Source: Cephalotus follicularis (lineage: Eukaryota; Streptophyta; Magnoliopsida; Oxalidales; Cephalotaceae). From it: a DNA stretch of 64,000 nucleotides. A model generated the notes under the pieces. The model did no database searches and was not told the origin of the DNA. It was given only the letters and a program-made list of their open reading frames with translations. Every line of letters starts with the position of its first letter. The stretch's first letter is position 1. Below, piece by piece: positions 33,480-45,381 of the stretch. The stretch covers positions 62,001 to 126,000 of the forward strand of contig BDDD01001470.1 of the NCBI GenBank assembly GCA_001972305.1, read 5' to 3'. The translations under genes were made by a program, and so were the position numbers.

Positions 33480-33635
33480 TGTAACGCCCAGTTTATTCTC
33501 GCACATTGTAATATTTGAATTCCAAATGTAATCTTGATATAAATTAATGAGAAAGATAAATTTTTCGGCTAATATTTTGATGCGCAAATCAAATCAAAAC
33601 ACTTAGAAGTATGATTGTTGAAATTTTGATGAGGA

Positions 33636-33784
33636 CAGTCAACTGGTGCAATAGCCAGCCAACTGGTGGACCGTTTAATGGAACAATCGACTAGTGGGAT
33701 GAACCAGCCGACTGGTGGACTGTTGAGCCACCTGGCAACCACAGCCAAAAGGACATCCGACTGTCAGGGAAGAACAGTCGGCTA
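33636..33784 (+). repeat. Phased CAGTCGACTG-like array, upstream cluster
   Basis: Words start at 33636, 33656, 33684, 33705, 33725 (degenerate), 33754 and 33775. Steps are 20, 28, 21, 20, 29 and 21 bp. Confidence 0.85.
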
Positions 33785-34612
33785 GATTATGCTCTATTTT
33801 ATTTGCATGTGATGAGATCACATGCAACGACTAGCAAGGAGAAAGGGTGTGCCATCTGTGCGTCATGCGGCCAATGTAGAGGGAAGAGTGAACACCTGTG
33901 CGTCATGCAAGTCAAGGGACAGGGAGAATCAATCATGTGTGTGTGTGAGTTCATGCAGATACGAGAAGAGTATGTCATTTAGTGCCATGGAAACGGGTTG
34001 GAGAAAAGATAGAGAGAACCACCTGCAGAAAATGCTCTCTCTTCACTTCTCTCACCGAGTGCGTGCAAGGAAAGAACCCAATGACAAATTACAGAGAAAA
34101 ATAGTGAGGAATCATGAGAGAAAGAGAGAGAGATTCTAAAATTGTTGAACCAAGGGAGTTTGGATGTGACGGGTTGGAGCTACTGGATTTGGAGTTGAAG
34201 CTTCTGGGGAGCTCAAAACGTCACTAATGGAACACAAAGAGGTGGACTTACAGATTCCTCACTTTGAATCAAAAGGTAGGGGAAGTTACGTTTGTAGATT
34301 GAGCTCAAGATTACTGAATGTCCTGTGATTGGTTGCCAGCTTGTCTAAGCTATGATGTTCAGTTGTCATGTCATGGTTACTACTAGTTTTTCGCATGCCA
34401 TGCTTACTGTTGAGAATCATTTGAGTTCATGTACATGCATGTTAAGTTTTACCTTGCTATTGAATTGTTGGATAAAATGCATGTTTACTGTTGTGTTCAA
34501 CGAACATTTTGAGGACTGATTGATTATATCCCGTTTCAAAAATATATATGGATGCTTACAATGATCCGTTTGGGTAATATATATTGGATTGCATATAAAT
34601 GGTTTCCCTAAT

Positions 34613-34777
34613 CAGTCGACTGTCGAAGGAGGACAGTCGACTGCTTAACCGAAACAGTCAACTATTGAAGGATAATAGCCGACTGCCTAATGAACAGTCG
34701 ACTGGTAGAAGGAACCAGCCGAGTACTCATGTACTGATTACTCAGAACAGCCAACTGGTGAAGAATCCAACCGACTG
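34613..34777 (+). repeat. Phased CAGTCGACTG-like array, downstream cluster
   Basis: Words start at 34613, 34634, 34654, 34676, 34695, 34716, 34748 and 34768. Steps are 21, 20, 22, 19, 21, 32 and 20 bp. Confidence 0.85.
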
Positions 34778-35678
34778 CCAAGGTGTTGTTTTGTTCTCTC
34801 TTGTTTAAATCGATGGGCGAAGATCTTGACTCCGAATAGGATGCATTAGGACATCTGTATGCATTGCATATGTACTGTTTACTGCCTGTTTATTGACTGA
34901 TTATAACTGTTTATGATTTCTAGATTACTATGTTAATTTGGAAGTGCATATATGAAACCGAAAATGACTATTTCGAGTACAAAATAGATATTGGATAACA
35001 ACATATTTTCGAACAACTAGGAAAGTGGTTTCCACCCACTGAACTGTTTCAAAAGTATTTTCCACAACTTAAAATACATATTTCAAATGTTTATGACTTT
35101 TGAAAACATTTTGAAATGAACTGCCTGTCATAGATCCGACGATCACCACTGTACCGTATGCTGCACTGTTTACTGTAATGATTCACTGTGTTGCTCTGTG
35201 AATTTACTGTGTTTGTGCTTGAGTCACTAGTTGCGTGGTGGGAACTGCCAGCGTTGGCTAGTGGCAGGGTTGACCTAGGGGCCAGGAGTTGGCTTGGTAA
35301 GTCACTGTACTAGACTGTTGTCTTGCTTGGTTGCTTGGAGAAGGGACCGAAGTGGGAGTGTAACGTGGGGTCAGGGGTTGGCGGCGTTACACATACTGCC
35401 TGCCTGTTTGTGGTCCCTTTGTGGACTTTCTGTACTTTTAACTGGTCCTGTTCGGACATTACTGTGCCTGTTGATGTAGCCCTGGCCGGGCTACTACTGT
35501 ACTGTTATTGCATACATATATTTTCATATATATGCCCCGACTGTTATTTTACTGTACTGTTAACTTATATATTTTTTCATATACATATAAAGTGGTATTT
35601 TCTACTGCACTGCATCATCAACGAATACATTTCATGACATGCATGTAATATTGGTCCCAAAGTACTCTTATGACTTAG

Positions 35679-35703
35679 CCGAGTGAGGACAAAGGCTAAC
35701 CCC
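35679..35703 (+). promoter_or_regulatory. Conserved TTAGCC/GGCTAA hairpin
   Basis: Same stem and loop (gagtgaggacaaa) as at 13161-13185, again followed by a pyrimidine-rich ...TTTACAG. Confidence 0.5.
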
Positions 35704-36075
35704 CTACTTTACAGATTGATGCAGTGGATCAGCTCGGATGAAGTACAAGTTTTTTATAATGTTTTCATCAGGGGTTATGTCTCTTTGAGTGTTGTGTATT
35801 GTATTTTTCCAGTTACTGGACTTTTTATGTGACTGGATAATGTATTATGGATCATGCTCCGTTTTGTGGGCTTTTAACAATGACAGACTTGTCTTGAGTA
35901 GCGTGCAGTATGGGATACACGTTACGTGTTTTAAGCTTATGATTTTAATGCTTCCGCAACTGATGTCTTATTTGAAAGGTTTAAGTTTTATGGTATTTAC
36001 ATAAGCTGAATCTTAATGTTATTTGCCTCTACCACCTTTGTGTGTGTTTACCTAAAACAGGGGCATGTCACAAAG

Positions 36076-37184
36076 TCAATAACAGCCAGTGACAATATCA
36101 TTAACCACTAGGCAACAGATATCTAATCGACATAGATAGCACACGAACCCGACAAAGGAATCACTTGTGTACCTATGGTCTCAATCAGTCACTCTATCCT
36201 CAACTCGACTATTTCGTCGTTCAACACAACGGGTTGGTCAATGATAATACTGTGGTCAGATCAACTAGACAAGAAATCTAGTGGTCAAATGGGTCAGTTA
36301 GTCCATCATGTAAAACGAAAGTGGTGAACAATCGAATGATCTGCAGAAAGATTGACGTGACCACCTAACTAGAGGGAAAACAGTTAAAAAGACTCAAGTG
36401 ATCTTAAGATTCGATCCAGTCAAGCAGTTGTTTTGAAAATGATTGAAAATAGTTTAAGCAATAAAAACAGTGCCTTAAGCGGCAACGCTTCAATTGAAAG
36501 TGGTAGTGCTTAGGGTCTTAAACTCATTTTTGTGAAAGGTGTACTAAGCGGAGACAGTTAGACTAAGTGGTGACGCTTATTGGTCAGTGCCCTGTATCCA
36601 CGCTTAGCATTGTCAGCAACGCTTTGTACCAAAAACGAGACTATGTTAAGCAGCAACAAGTTATATTAAGTGTCAACGCTTAATATTAAACTATCCACGC
36701 TTAGAATCAAAGTGTTGGCGCTCTGATCATACTTGTCAGATTTCCAAGTATAAATAGCTCTAAGTGGCAACGCTTATGGGACAAGCGTCGGCGCTTAAGC
36801 TGATAGTAGTTATACCAGTTTATGTAATTAGTCCATTTTCCAATCAAAATTCATTCAAGGTCTTTTTTCACAGATTTTAGTAGTTCATATAAGTTTGTTA
36901 GAGTTAAACAAACGTGTTTCCATCCATTGAATCCATTGTTTAATCCTAATTCTAATTATAGGTCATTAAGCATGCAAAGCCTGAAATTAGCATTCTCAGC
37001 CAAACAAACATCAAGTCAGTCCATATCAATCAATTATACAAGTAGTATAGTGCATAATCAGCAGCATTTTAGGTACACAAACTCTACCTATCACTTAAAA
37101 GCTTGTGGTGACCAAAACAGCAGTAAAATGAGATTGGACTCAAGTCCAAGGATCCCCACTAGTTCCGAGCTTGAAGGATGTTAT
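36076..37184 (-). mobile_element. Gypsy LTR, minus orientation, piece 3 of 3, with palindrome array
   Basis: Continuation of the LTR that starts at 5509, after the CAAAG duplication. Positions 36477-36795 carry words of the form AAGCGGCAACGCTT and AAGTGTCAACGCTT, many spaced 19-21 bp. TATAAATA at about 36753 lies within them. No gene is visible. It is cut at 37184 by a copia element; GTTAT (37180-37184) could be that element's duplication but its partner was not found. Confidence 0.55.
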
Positions 37185-38881
37185 TGTAGGAAATGAATTA
37201 ATAAGGTTATATTTCAAGAAAAAAACCTCAATTTGTTGTTCTTTAGAATTGGTTTTGAAGAAGAACAACCAAGTTTAAATTATTTTCATTCATAAGGATC
37301 AATTAGTGCATACTAAGTTCTTTACAAACTATATCAACATATTAGCTTAAAGAAAAAACTCAAGAAACATACTCAAGATAGTACTTCCTTCACTTGAGAT
37401 CAAGATTCAAGATAGCCTTCAAGAATAGAAAAGTTTCCAAGGATATCCACACCAAGTGATCTCCAAGTTTTTCTCCACCCCTCTTCTTAAGAATTCCAAA
37501 CCAAAAGATCAAGATACAACTCTTTCTCTCTATCTCTAAAAATTCGGCCAAGCTAGATGTCATAAATAGTTGTTTTCTTTCTCTCTCTTATACTAGTAAG
37601 GAATATGTGAAAGATAAGCTTGGAAAAATATCTAGCCCTTATATTTGACCTAGTCAATTATTATTTGCTAAAAACTAGAAATAATTAAATCACCTTATGA
37701 TTTAATTAATTAGTGTGTTACACTAATTTATTTCCTTTACACCCGGTATTGGAGATCAACATTTAAATTGTGTGTGACCCTATAGGTTCTCTATTACGCT
37801 GGACGTAGAATTAAATCGCGAATCCTACGATTATCGAATTAAGTATTTTCCATCAAATGAAAATTATTCTAATTGAAATTTCGAATTAAATAACTCTTTT
37901 AATTCTTTTTCCTCCGAGATAGGTTATCAAACTGTCTCAGGCATTCTACTAATCAGTATCGACATCTAGCAATGCATACTGACCTCCAGGTAATATGAAT
38001 TTTCCTTGAACCTTGAAATACAGTTACGTGTATGTTCAATCCTTCCATCATCAATGCTTTAATTAAATCTAGGGTACGGAAAGTGTCAAACCCCAATAAT
38101 TTAATTTGCGAAATTCTTGATTTTTGTTGTTAGCTAAAACCATATTAGATGTGCCCCTCTAATATGTATCAGTGATATCCAGTACTCTTCGCGATATCAT
38201 TGCTGCCTTGCCCGAGGACTAATTTTGCCAACAACAACAATCAATATGAGCATAATATCCCTTTACTGGGAGTGGTGGATCCATTCTTGCTCACTCACCT
38301 GTCTCCATGCATAAGACCACCATACCCAATTAATGCATGTATACATCCCATGATTATAAAATGTATTTAAGCATTATCAAAGCTTAATGTTTTCTACGCA
38401 AGACACCTAGTGGTGGCTCATGTCTAAGGACCATTTACACAGCTACTTTCTAGGAAGTCTATTTGACACGTAGACTTTCCTTAAGCGAGTCACATTCAGT
38501 GAACCCATTAATAAACGAGCACCCACGTGTATTACCTAATAGTCACTACAAAATGCATGTGAGATCAGTCACCCTTTAAACATGCTGGCATAGCACGTGC
38601 TGGTCTATCTGTATTTAGTATGCTCTAAGTACTAATCCTATAAGCAGGATGATTTAAGAATAAAGTTTACCAAGATTCCAATTCTCACATCATGATCTCA
38701 TCATAAACTTGGTACTCAAACTTTAATCTCAGGACATTCATTATAAATAAAATATGAATTAAAGTGATGTAAATGAACTCATAGCCAGATAACAAAAATA
38801 AAAACATATTTATTGATTAAAAGATTGTTATAAAGACAGGAATACAGTACAAATAACTAACTGTAGGACTTATTCCTAACA
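37185..38881 (-). mobile_element. 3' LTR of a minus-strand Ty1/copia element, 1697 bp
   Basis: On the minus strand it starts TGTTAGGAATAAG and ends TTTCCTACA. It is preceded (38882 onward) by a polypurine tract, read on the minus strand as CTAATGGGAGAT. Non-coding. The matching 5' LTR is not in the window because the right side of the element is replaced by other LTRs at 45382. Confidence 0.85.
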
Positions 38882-38896
38882 ATCTCCCATTAGGAC
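38882..38896 (-). other. Polypurine tract of the copia element
   Basis: TAATGGGAGAT on the minus strand, directly before TGTTAGG, in the expected place for plus-strand priming. Confidence 0.75.
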
Positions 38897-40477
38897 TTCA
38901 GTCAGTTGCCACAATGTCTCACACCGATCCTAGCAAGGTGGCGATTGAAGACGGCCATCGGTAAGGCTTTAGTTAATGGATTTGTAGCATTATCCTCCCC
39001 TGCTAGGTGCTCCATTTTAATATCCCCTCTATCAACGATCTCACGTATCAAGTGGAATCACTGAAGAATGTGTTTGGATCTTGCATGTGACCTTGGTTTC
39101 TTGGCTTGTGCTATGGCCCAATTGTTGTCAGAGTATATGAATATTGGATCATCAATGGTAGGAACTAAAATAAGATCAGAGATGAACTTCTTCATCCATA
39201 CACCTCTTTGGCAGCTTCAGACGCAATAATGTATTCAGCCTCTGTGACTGAATCAGCATTGGTTGGTTGTTTGGAACTCTTCCACCTCACTGATCCACCA
39301 TTTAAAGTGAATACAAACCCTGATGTTGACTTGGAGTCATCCACATATGCCTAAACATTAGAGTATGTATAACCCTCAATTTTCAAGTTATGTCCTCTAT
39401 ATACCAGAAACAAATCCTTAGTCCTTTTTAGGTACTTCAGGATGCCTTTGACAGCCTTCCAGTGTTGCTCACCTGAATTTGACTGATATCTGCTCGTAAC
39501 ACTTACAACATACGCAATATCAGGCCTAATGCATAGCATGTCATACATTATGCTCCCTATAGTCGAAGCATAAGGGATCTGCATTATCTTTTCTTTCTCT
39601 GTATATGTCTTTGGAGACATATGTCAAGAAAGTGTAATACCATGACACATAGGTAGATAACCTCTTTTAGCATTTTCCATGCTAAATCTCTTAAGCACTT
39701 TGTCAATATATAAAGACTGGGATAAACTGAGCATCTTGTTTGGTCTATCATGATAGACTTTTATCCTTAGGACATATGATGCTTCTCCCAAGTCTTCCAT
39801 GGAGAAGACGGTGGACAACCAGGTCTTTACGTCATTTAACATACAAACAACATTTTCGATGAGAAGCATGTCATCGACATACAAGGCTACAAATGCTACT
39901 GAACTCCCACTTACCTTGTTATAAACATAGGATTCATCCGGATTCTTTATCAAGCCAAACTCTTTGATAGCTTCACTAAATTGGATGTTCCAACTCATCG
40001 TTGCTTGCTTGAGTCCATAAATGGATCTCTGCAGCTTGCACACTTTTTGGTCTTCACCCATGGATATGAAGCCCTCATGCTAAGTCATATAGATGTCTCC
40101 CTAAATGTTTCCATTAAGGAAGGAAGTCCTCACATCCATCTGTCATATCTCATAATCATAGTGTGCAGCTATGACAAGCTAAATCCTAATGGATTTAAGC
40201 ATGGCTATAGGAGAGAATGTTTCCTCATAGTCTATTCCCTCCCGCTGATTGTAGCCTTTGGCTACCAGCCTAGCTTTGAAAGTTTTCACCTTCCCATCAT
40301 ATCCAATTTTGCATGTGAAGATCCATCTACACCCTAAGGGCTTGACCCCTTCAGGTGTATCTGTCAACTTCCAAACCTGATTAGAGTACATATAATCTAT
40401 TTTGTATTTATGGCCTCTTGGTAGCTCAATGGATCTTCAACCATGAGATTTACCTCTTGAGTGCTCTCAATGGGGAT
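38897..40477 (-). pseudogene. pol: Copia reverse transcriptase and RNase H, degenerate
   Basis: Read right to left: the start of copia RT ([42 protein letters not shown]; 40179-40391), then after frameshifts VCKLQRSIYGLKQA and the catalytic ALYVDDMLLI (39624-40061). After that come the connection region (YASTIGSIMYDMLCIRPDIAYVV, YLKRTKDLFLVY; 39351-39620) and remnants of RNase H (about 39000-39350). The RT active site is intact, but frameshifts and stops prevent a complete protein. At 40473-40477 the gene is split by a solo LTR. Confidence 0.88.
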
Positions 40478-40649
40478 GTAATAACCGCAACTTCAATTAA
40501 TGTATATTGATCTAATTTTAAATTAAATATACATTTTAACTCAGTTATTTGTCCAATTATATTAAATTCTATGATTGGTAATTGCTTGGGATGATTGAAT
40601 GTGCAATTGGAGAAGTATCAAAGACTATGAAACCCTAAACCAGCTCAAA

Positions 40650-40729
40650 CAGCCGACTGTCACAGGGCAACAGTCGACCGTTTGGTGCACATTGAAGGCA
40701 GTCGACTGCCCATTATAGCCAGTTGACTG
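40650..40729 (+). repeat. Phased CAGTCGACTG-like array, upstream cluster
   Basis: Words start at 40650 (CAGCCGACTG), 40671 (CAGTCGACCG), 40699 (CAGTCGACTG) and 40720 (CAGTTGACTG). Steps are 21, 28 and 21 bp. Confidence 0.85.
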
Positions 40730-41732
40730 GATTTGTCCAGGACAGACTCCTGGCATGTGCAGGGACAAGAATGACAGGGTATAGGTGGCACATGCGTTTC
40801 ACCACCTACCACCACATGCAAAAGGAGATGCTTGCATGTTCTCTGCAGAGCTACAACCTACAAATTGAAAAATAAAGAGAGAAAGGTGAAGAGAGGGATG
40901 CATGTGATGGAAAGAAAAGAGAGAAAAGATGAGTGCATGTGACTTAGAAGGAATCTGACGAATTCAAAGTCTTTGAGACTTATATCAGCTGTTGAAATGT
41001 GATATGAGTGTTAGAAAACACTGAGTGAAGAGAGGGATTATTAGAAAGCTTGCATTGGATGATTAGAGAGCTCAAAGAAGGAAGCTTTGAAGCTTTGATC
41101 TCTTGGTAAGTTCTCAATCCGAATTCTCTGTTAATATGTTAATGATGTAACTAGGAATGTTAATATCTCCTGTTAATGGATTAGGATCAACAATTCTTAG
41201 AATTGAAATGGAAAGTAGTGATTGGATCAAGTGGAATTGGTGACTATAACCTCTAGAATGGATTTTAATTATTGTCAGTGTTAGGATATATGCTTAATGG
41301 TTCTTAAGTATGTATATAGCTTCTGTCAGCGCACTTAAGATCAATGAATCTGAGATTGAATGATACTTGACATAGAATTCAAAGGGAAATTGGAAAAGAA
41401 AAGCTAAGACTTAAATGGATTAATGATTAAACCACTGTTAGAGCTATTGAAACTTACTGGTACTGATACATGTATTCATAAACAAACATGCATAGATTGA
41501 TACTACTGGAAATTGAAAGATTTGTTGGTGAAAGTGACTTGGAACTCAAAGAGAAAGATCAAAATCAATTGATCTTGGGATAGCGATTTGAGGTAGGGGT
41601 AATGATATGTTATGGAAGATATAGTATGCATATTATGTATGTCTATTTTCTGCATGCTACATATGTTGAAATTGATTGGAAATCGAAATTGCATTGCATG
41701 ACATGCTACTGCCTGCATTTTCTGGGCAGAGG

Positions 41733-41845
41733 CAGTCGACTGTCAACAATTACAGTCGACTACTCAACCTTTCCAGTCGACTGCCAAGCCAAAGCAGTCG
41801 ACTACACAACCAAAACAGTCGGCTATTCTTGAGGGCAGCCGACTG
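41733..41845 (+). repeat. Phased CAGTCGACTG-like array, downstream cluster
   Basis: Six words start at 41733, 41753, 41774, 41795, 41816 and 41836. Steps are 20, 21, 21, 21 and 20 bp. Four are CAGTCGACT(G/A) without other change, the cleanest phasing in the window. Confidence 0.9.
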
Positions 41846-42830
41846 TTCTGGGTAGAAATTGCATAACATTGATTGAATTGCTATTGTTTGGTACTGTTAT
41901 TGAATTGTATATGCTACCACCATATAGTATATACTGTTTGATGTTATTTAACATCGCTACTACTTATATTGCAACGATCAAACGAACTATGTGCTATATA
42001 CACAATTCGTGGTTTTAAACACCAATTTCAAATGAAAACTACTATTGCAAGAACTATTGATTTGCGATATTGATACTGAATATGCTACTGTCATATTATT
42101 ATAAACTGTGTTGGTATCATTTAACACAACTGCCATTGTATTCAATAATTGAAACCAATTATGGGCTATGTACCCAAATCATGATACCAACTATCATTTT
42201 CAAATGGACTCTTATTGTTTAAAAGGAACTACTGATTTTCCTCCTATATGAGAGGTACCTACTGTTTTGTTTCCCAAACTGGAAACCACTATTGAATTGA
42301 GATCGTTTTCCTCTGAAGAGATGTACGATAAATGACTTGTTATATGTTTCTAAAGAAAACAGCTTTTATATTGCATATTATACATATATGTGATATTATT
42401 ATTGAACTAAATTGATTGAATCGATTGTCTATGTTATTACCGATTAGTCGAGTGATGGCAGATGTCACTGGCTAACGGAGGTGGTCCTAGGTGCCAGGAG
42501 TTGGCTAGAGTACACACCAAAACTGCCTGCAATGCAGAGCTTGATTGTTAAACTGCCCGCTAATGCCGGTAGTAAATGTTACCTGATTTATCATCTTCGG
42601 AGCGTAGGGTGATAAATAGGTGGTGCACTGTTGGTGCTAGAAGTTAGCGACATGTGACACCAAATTGATGGATGAATTGATTGTACCCTTGTGAGGTATT
42701 CTTGCATATGTATTGTTTATGGCCACTTGGCATGATTGCTCATATATTAGCACATTTAAATGTTATTTTAATATATAAACTGTCATACATGTTGCATTCA
42801 TATATTACTTAGCATGCATTATCTTCCTAC

Positions 42831-42855
42831 TTAGCCAAGTGAGGACAACGGCTAA
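42831..42855 (+). promoter_or_regulatory. Conserved TTAGCC/GGCTAA hairpin
   Basis: TTAGCC-aagtgaggacaac-GGCTAA, with two loop changes against the copies at 13161 and 35679, again followed by ...TTTCAG. Confidence 0.5.
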
Positions 42856-43200
42856 CCCCTAGAATTTCAGATTAAGCGAAGACTCGGGTGAATGCCGCTG
42901 AAGCTTGGAGAGCTTCTGCTTTCGTTTTAAGGTTATTATTTATGATGTTGTACTGAAATTTGTAATTGAATGATTCATACCCTGTGTTAGTGTTGTATTC
43001 CTTTTATGTAAGGATAATTGTTGGTTTTTACCCGCACGTAGTATGGGATGCGTGCGGACGACTTGTATTATATTCTGGCTTATCGAATGCTTCCGCAAAT
43101 TTATTTATGAATTGTGCTGGAATATTATTTATGCTTAAATATGATATCACCACATATGCTTGTCTATTTTGGGAATGAAATAATGGGGTGTGACAGGGGA

Positions 43201-44660
43201 AGCTACCATAATATCAATCAGGTAGTACTCGGCCTGACCTTCGAGGAGGTTATGTAACTGAGGGTTGTACTGCATGGGTTTCTGATGTTTGAGGAGGTTC
43301 AGGTAGGCCTATTATTTATGGAGCTTTTGATTATTCATCTAGCTCAATTCTACTCCCACTACTTTGTTCCAAGATGAACTCCTTCTCAAGGAAAATAACA
43401 TACCTCAAGACAAACACTTTGTTTTCAGCAGGGTAACAGAAATAGTATCCCATTGATCCTTTGGGATACCCCAAAAATTTACACTTTATCGACCTAGCTT
43501 CCCATTTATCTTTTTCTGCCTGCTTGACATATGCAGGACATGCCCAAACCTTTAAGTAATTAAGGTGAGATTTCTTCCCAATCCACATCTCATATGGAGT
43601 TTTGGGAACAGACTTTGTTGGAACCTTGTTCAATAGAAATGAAGTAGTCCTTAGGGCATAACCCCAGAATGACAGTGGAAGATCAACATTGGTCATCATG
43701 CTACGTACCATGTCAAGAAAAGTACGATTCCTCCTTTTAGATACACCATTATGCTGTGGTGTACCAAGAGGTCTCCACTGAGAGATAATCCCATTATCTC
43801 TGAGATGATCTAAAAATTCTAGGGAGAGATACTCGCCACCGCGATCTGATCATACAATTTTTATGCTTTTGCCAGTTTGCTTCTCTACTTTCAATCAGAA
43901 TTCTTTGAATTTTTCAAAGGCCTCAGATTTGTACCGCATGAGGTACAAATAACCATATCGTGAATAATAATCAGTAAAGGTTATGAAGTAGGAAGTACCA
44001 CCTATGGTAAAAACTGTCACGAGCCCACAAACATCCGTATGTACAAGGCCTAACAGTTTCGCCGATCTCTCTCCTTGACCAGTGAAGGGATATTTGGTCA
44101 TTTTACCTTTAAGGGAGGTTTCACAGGTTGGAAACAGCTGATGCTGTGACAAATCAAAGTATCGATCCGATACCAATTTAAAAATCCTTTTCTTACCAAC
44201 ATGACCTAATCTGCAATGCCATATATAGATGGTATTATCATCATCTCTCTTTCTTTTATTAGTTTGTTGAATATTATTAACAATCTTATATTCTTCAACA
44301 ATCTCATGTTGTGTTAACATGTATAAACCATCATGAAGAAAACATTTTGCATATGTAACATTATTTAACATTAATGTACAACACGTGTCCTTAATATAAA
44401 AAACAAAACCCTCAGCATCTAATGTTGGGCTTGATATAATGTTACGCAAAATACTAGGAGAATACATACAATTTTTAAGTTCAAGACTTTGGCTTGTAGG
44501 CAACAAAATATACATTGTTCCTATAGCTATGGCTTCGACTATCGAGTCATTTACAAGCTGTACATCTCCCTCGCCTCTCTCAAGGCTTCTTCTTTCCTCA
44601 GGACCTATAAATTTGAACATATGTGAGTGCCACATCCACTGTCCAAAATCCATGAAGAAG
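43201..44660 (-). pseudogene. pol: Copia protease and integrase region, degenerate
   Basis: Read right to left: a protease remnant spanning two frames around 44640 (WILDSGCGTHIC in one), the GAG-pre-integrase block with WHCRLGH and an altered CX2C (TCETSLKGK), and the integrase core with VHTDVCG and, after a frame break, SDRGGEYLSLEFL. At the third catalytic position it reads GVSKRRNRT, where lysine replaces the usual glutamate (about 43737). The C-terminal part (TPYEMWIGKKSHLNYLKVWAC, KCKFLGYPKGSMGYYF) is open at 43331-43711. The gene once joined the RT fragment at 40477 and is separated from it by the solo LTR. Confidence 0.88.
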
Positions 44661-45381
44661 AATCAGGAATATAAATATTAACTTCAATAAAAAATAAGTT
44701 AAGCATACCTTTGCCAATAGATTTCAACTAAAGAGAACAACTTCTCTTCCAATGCACCATCTTCCTGCAATAAAAACATGGTCCCTTTTCAGTGACCTAA
44801 GCTACAGTAGCAAAGGTCGAAGCCTTGGGCGCAACATGAACAATTGTAGCTTGTTTCTGTGCTCCCCTAGGTGGTTTGGCACCTATGGTATTGAAGGCTA
44901 CAAACTAAGGTGGCAGCTCCCCCTTTTTAGCCTTACCCTTTTTACGGTAAGACTTGCCCTTTCTAGTGGGCATGGAGGACTGTCCCACCGCAAAAATGGG
45001 GGTCTTGCCCTTCTTCATATTTACCTCTACCTCCCTTAACATGATCAAGGGATCAGCCAGAGTGGCCTCAATCCTGTTCATATTAAAGTTGGTTATGAAA
45101 CCAGAAAAGGGGGGAGGTAGGGAATGAAGAATAAGATCAGTACTCAACTCAACATCCTGAATGATGTCGAGAGCAACAAGACGTTCAATCGTATAGATCA
45201 TATTGAGTACGTGATCTTTGACTGATGGCCCTTTAGTCATTTTCATGCCAAAGAGCTCAGAAGTAAGCCAGAAATGAGCATTTCAGCTACTTTCCCCGTA
45301 TTGCTCAAGGAGATGTAGCAGAATGGCCCTCGAACCCCGCATGGTGTCATGCTAAAGCTAGAGAGCATTACTCATGGCTGT
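44661..45381 (-). pseudogene. gag: Copia gag, C-terminal part
   Basis: An open stretch (44905-45246) reads KMTKGPSVKDHVLNMI, LILHSLPPPFSGFITNFNMN and a Lys/Gly-rich tail, as in copia Gag. Downstream a zinc knuckle CFYCRKMVHWKRSC (about 44730-44775) is still visible after a stop. The N-terminal part and the 5' LTR of this element are lost at 45382, where a different LTR begins. Confidence 0.82.

Larger units (their letters stand above)
26847..36070 (+). mobile_element. Mosaic gypsy element with CAAAG duplication
   Basis: It starts TGTAACGCCCGG and ends GGGGCATGTCA. CAAAG lies on both sides (26842-26846 and 36071-36075). The left LTR is cut at about 28899 and the right LTR (33480-36070, 2591 bp) is complete. 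The interior contains no primer site or gag-pol in its own orientation. It is filled with minus-strand pieces of another gypsy element and part of a third LTR. The paired duplication supports a single insertion. An alternative is two independent LTRs with a chance match of five bases. Confidence 0.6.
33480..36070 (+). mobile_element. Right LTR of the mosaic element, complete, 2591 bp
   Basis: It starts TGTAACGCCCAG and ends CATGTCA with the CAAAG duplication after it. The plan matches the solo LTR 11292-13574: array (33636-33784), purine-rich leader (about 34000-34140), array (34613-34777), hairpin TTAGCC/GGCTAA (35679-35703) and terminus. No coding capacity; frames of 60-105 residues lie in arrays and leader. 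Confidence 0.85.
40478..43195 (+). mobile_element. Solo LTR inside the copia pol, 2718 bp
   Basis: It starts TGTAATAACCGC and ends GGGGTGTGACA, with GGGGA on both sides (40473-40477 and 43196-43200). It has the same plan as the LTRs at 11292 and 33480: array (40650-40729), purine-rich leader (about 40870-41040), array (41733-41845), hairpin (42831-42855). No coding region. Confidence 0.92.
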
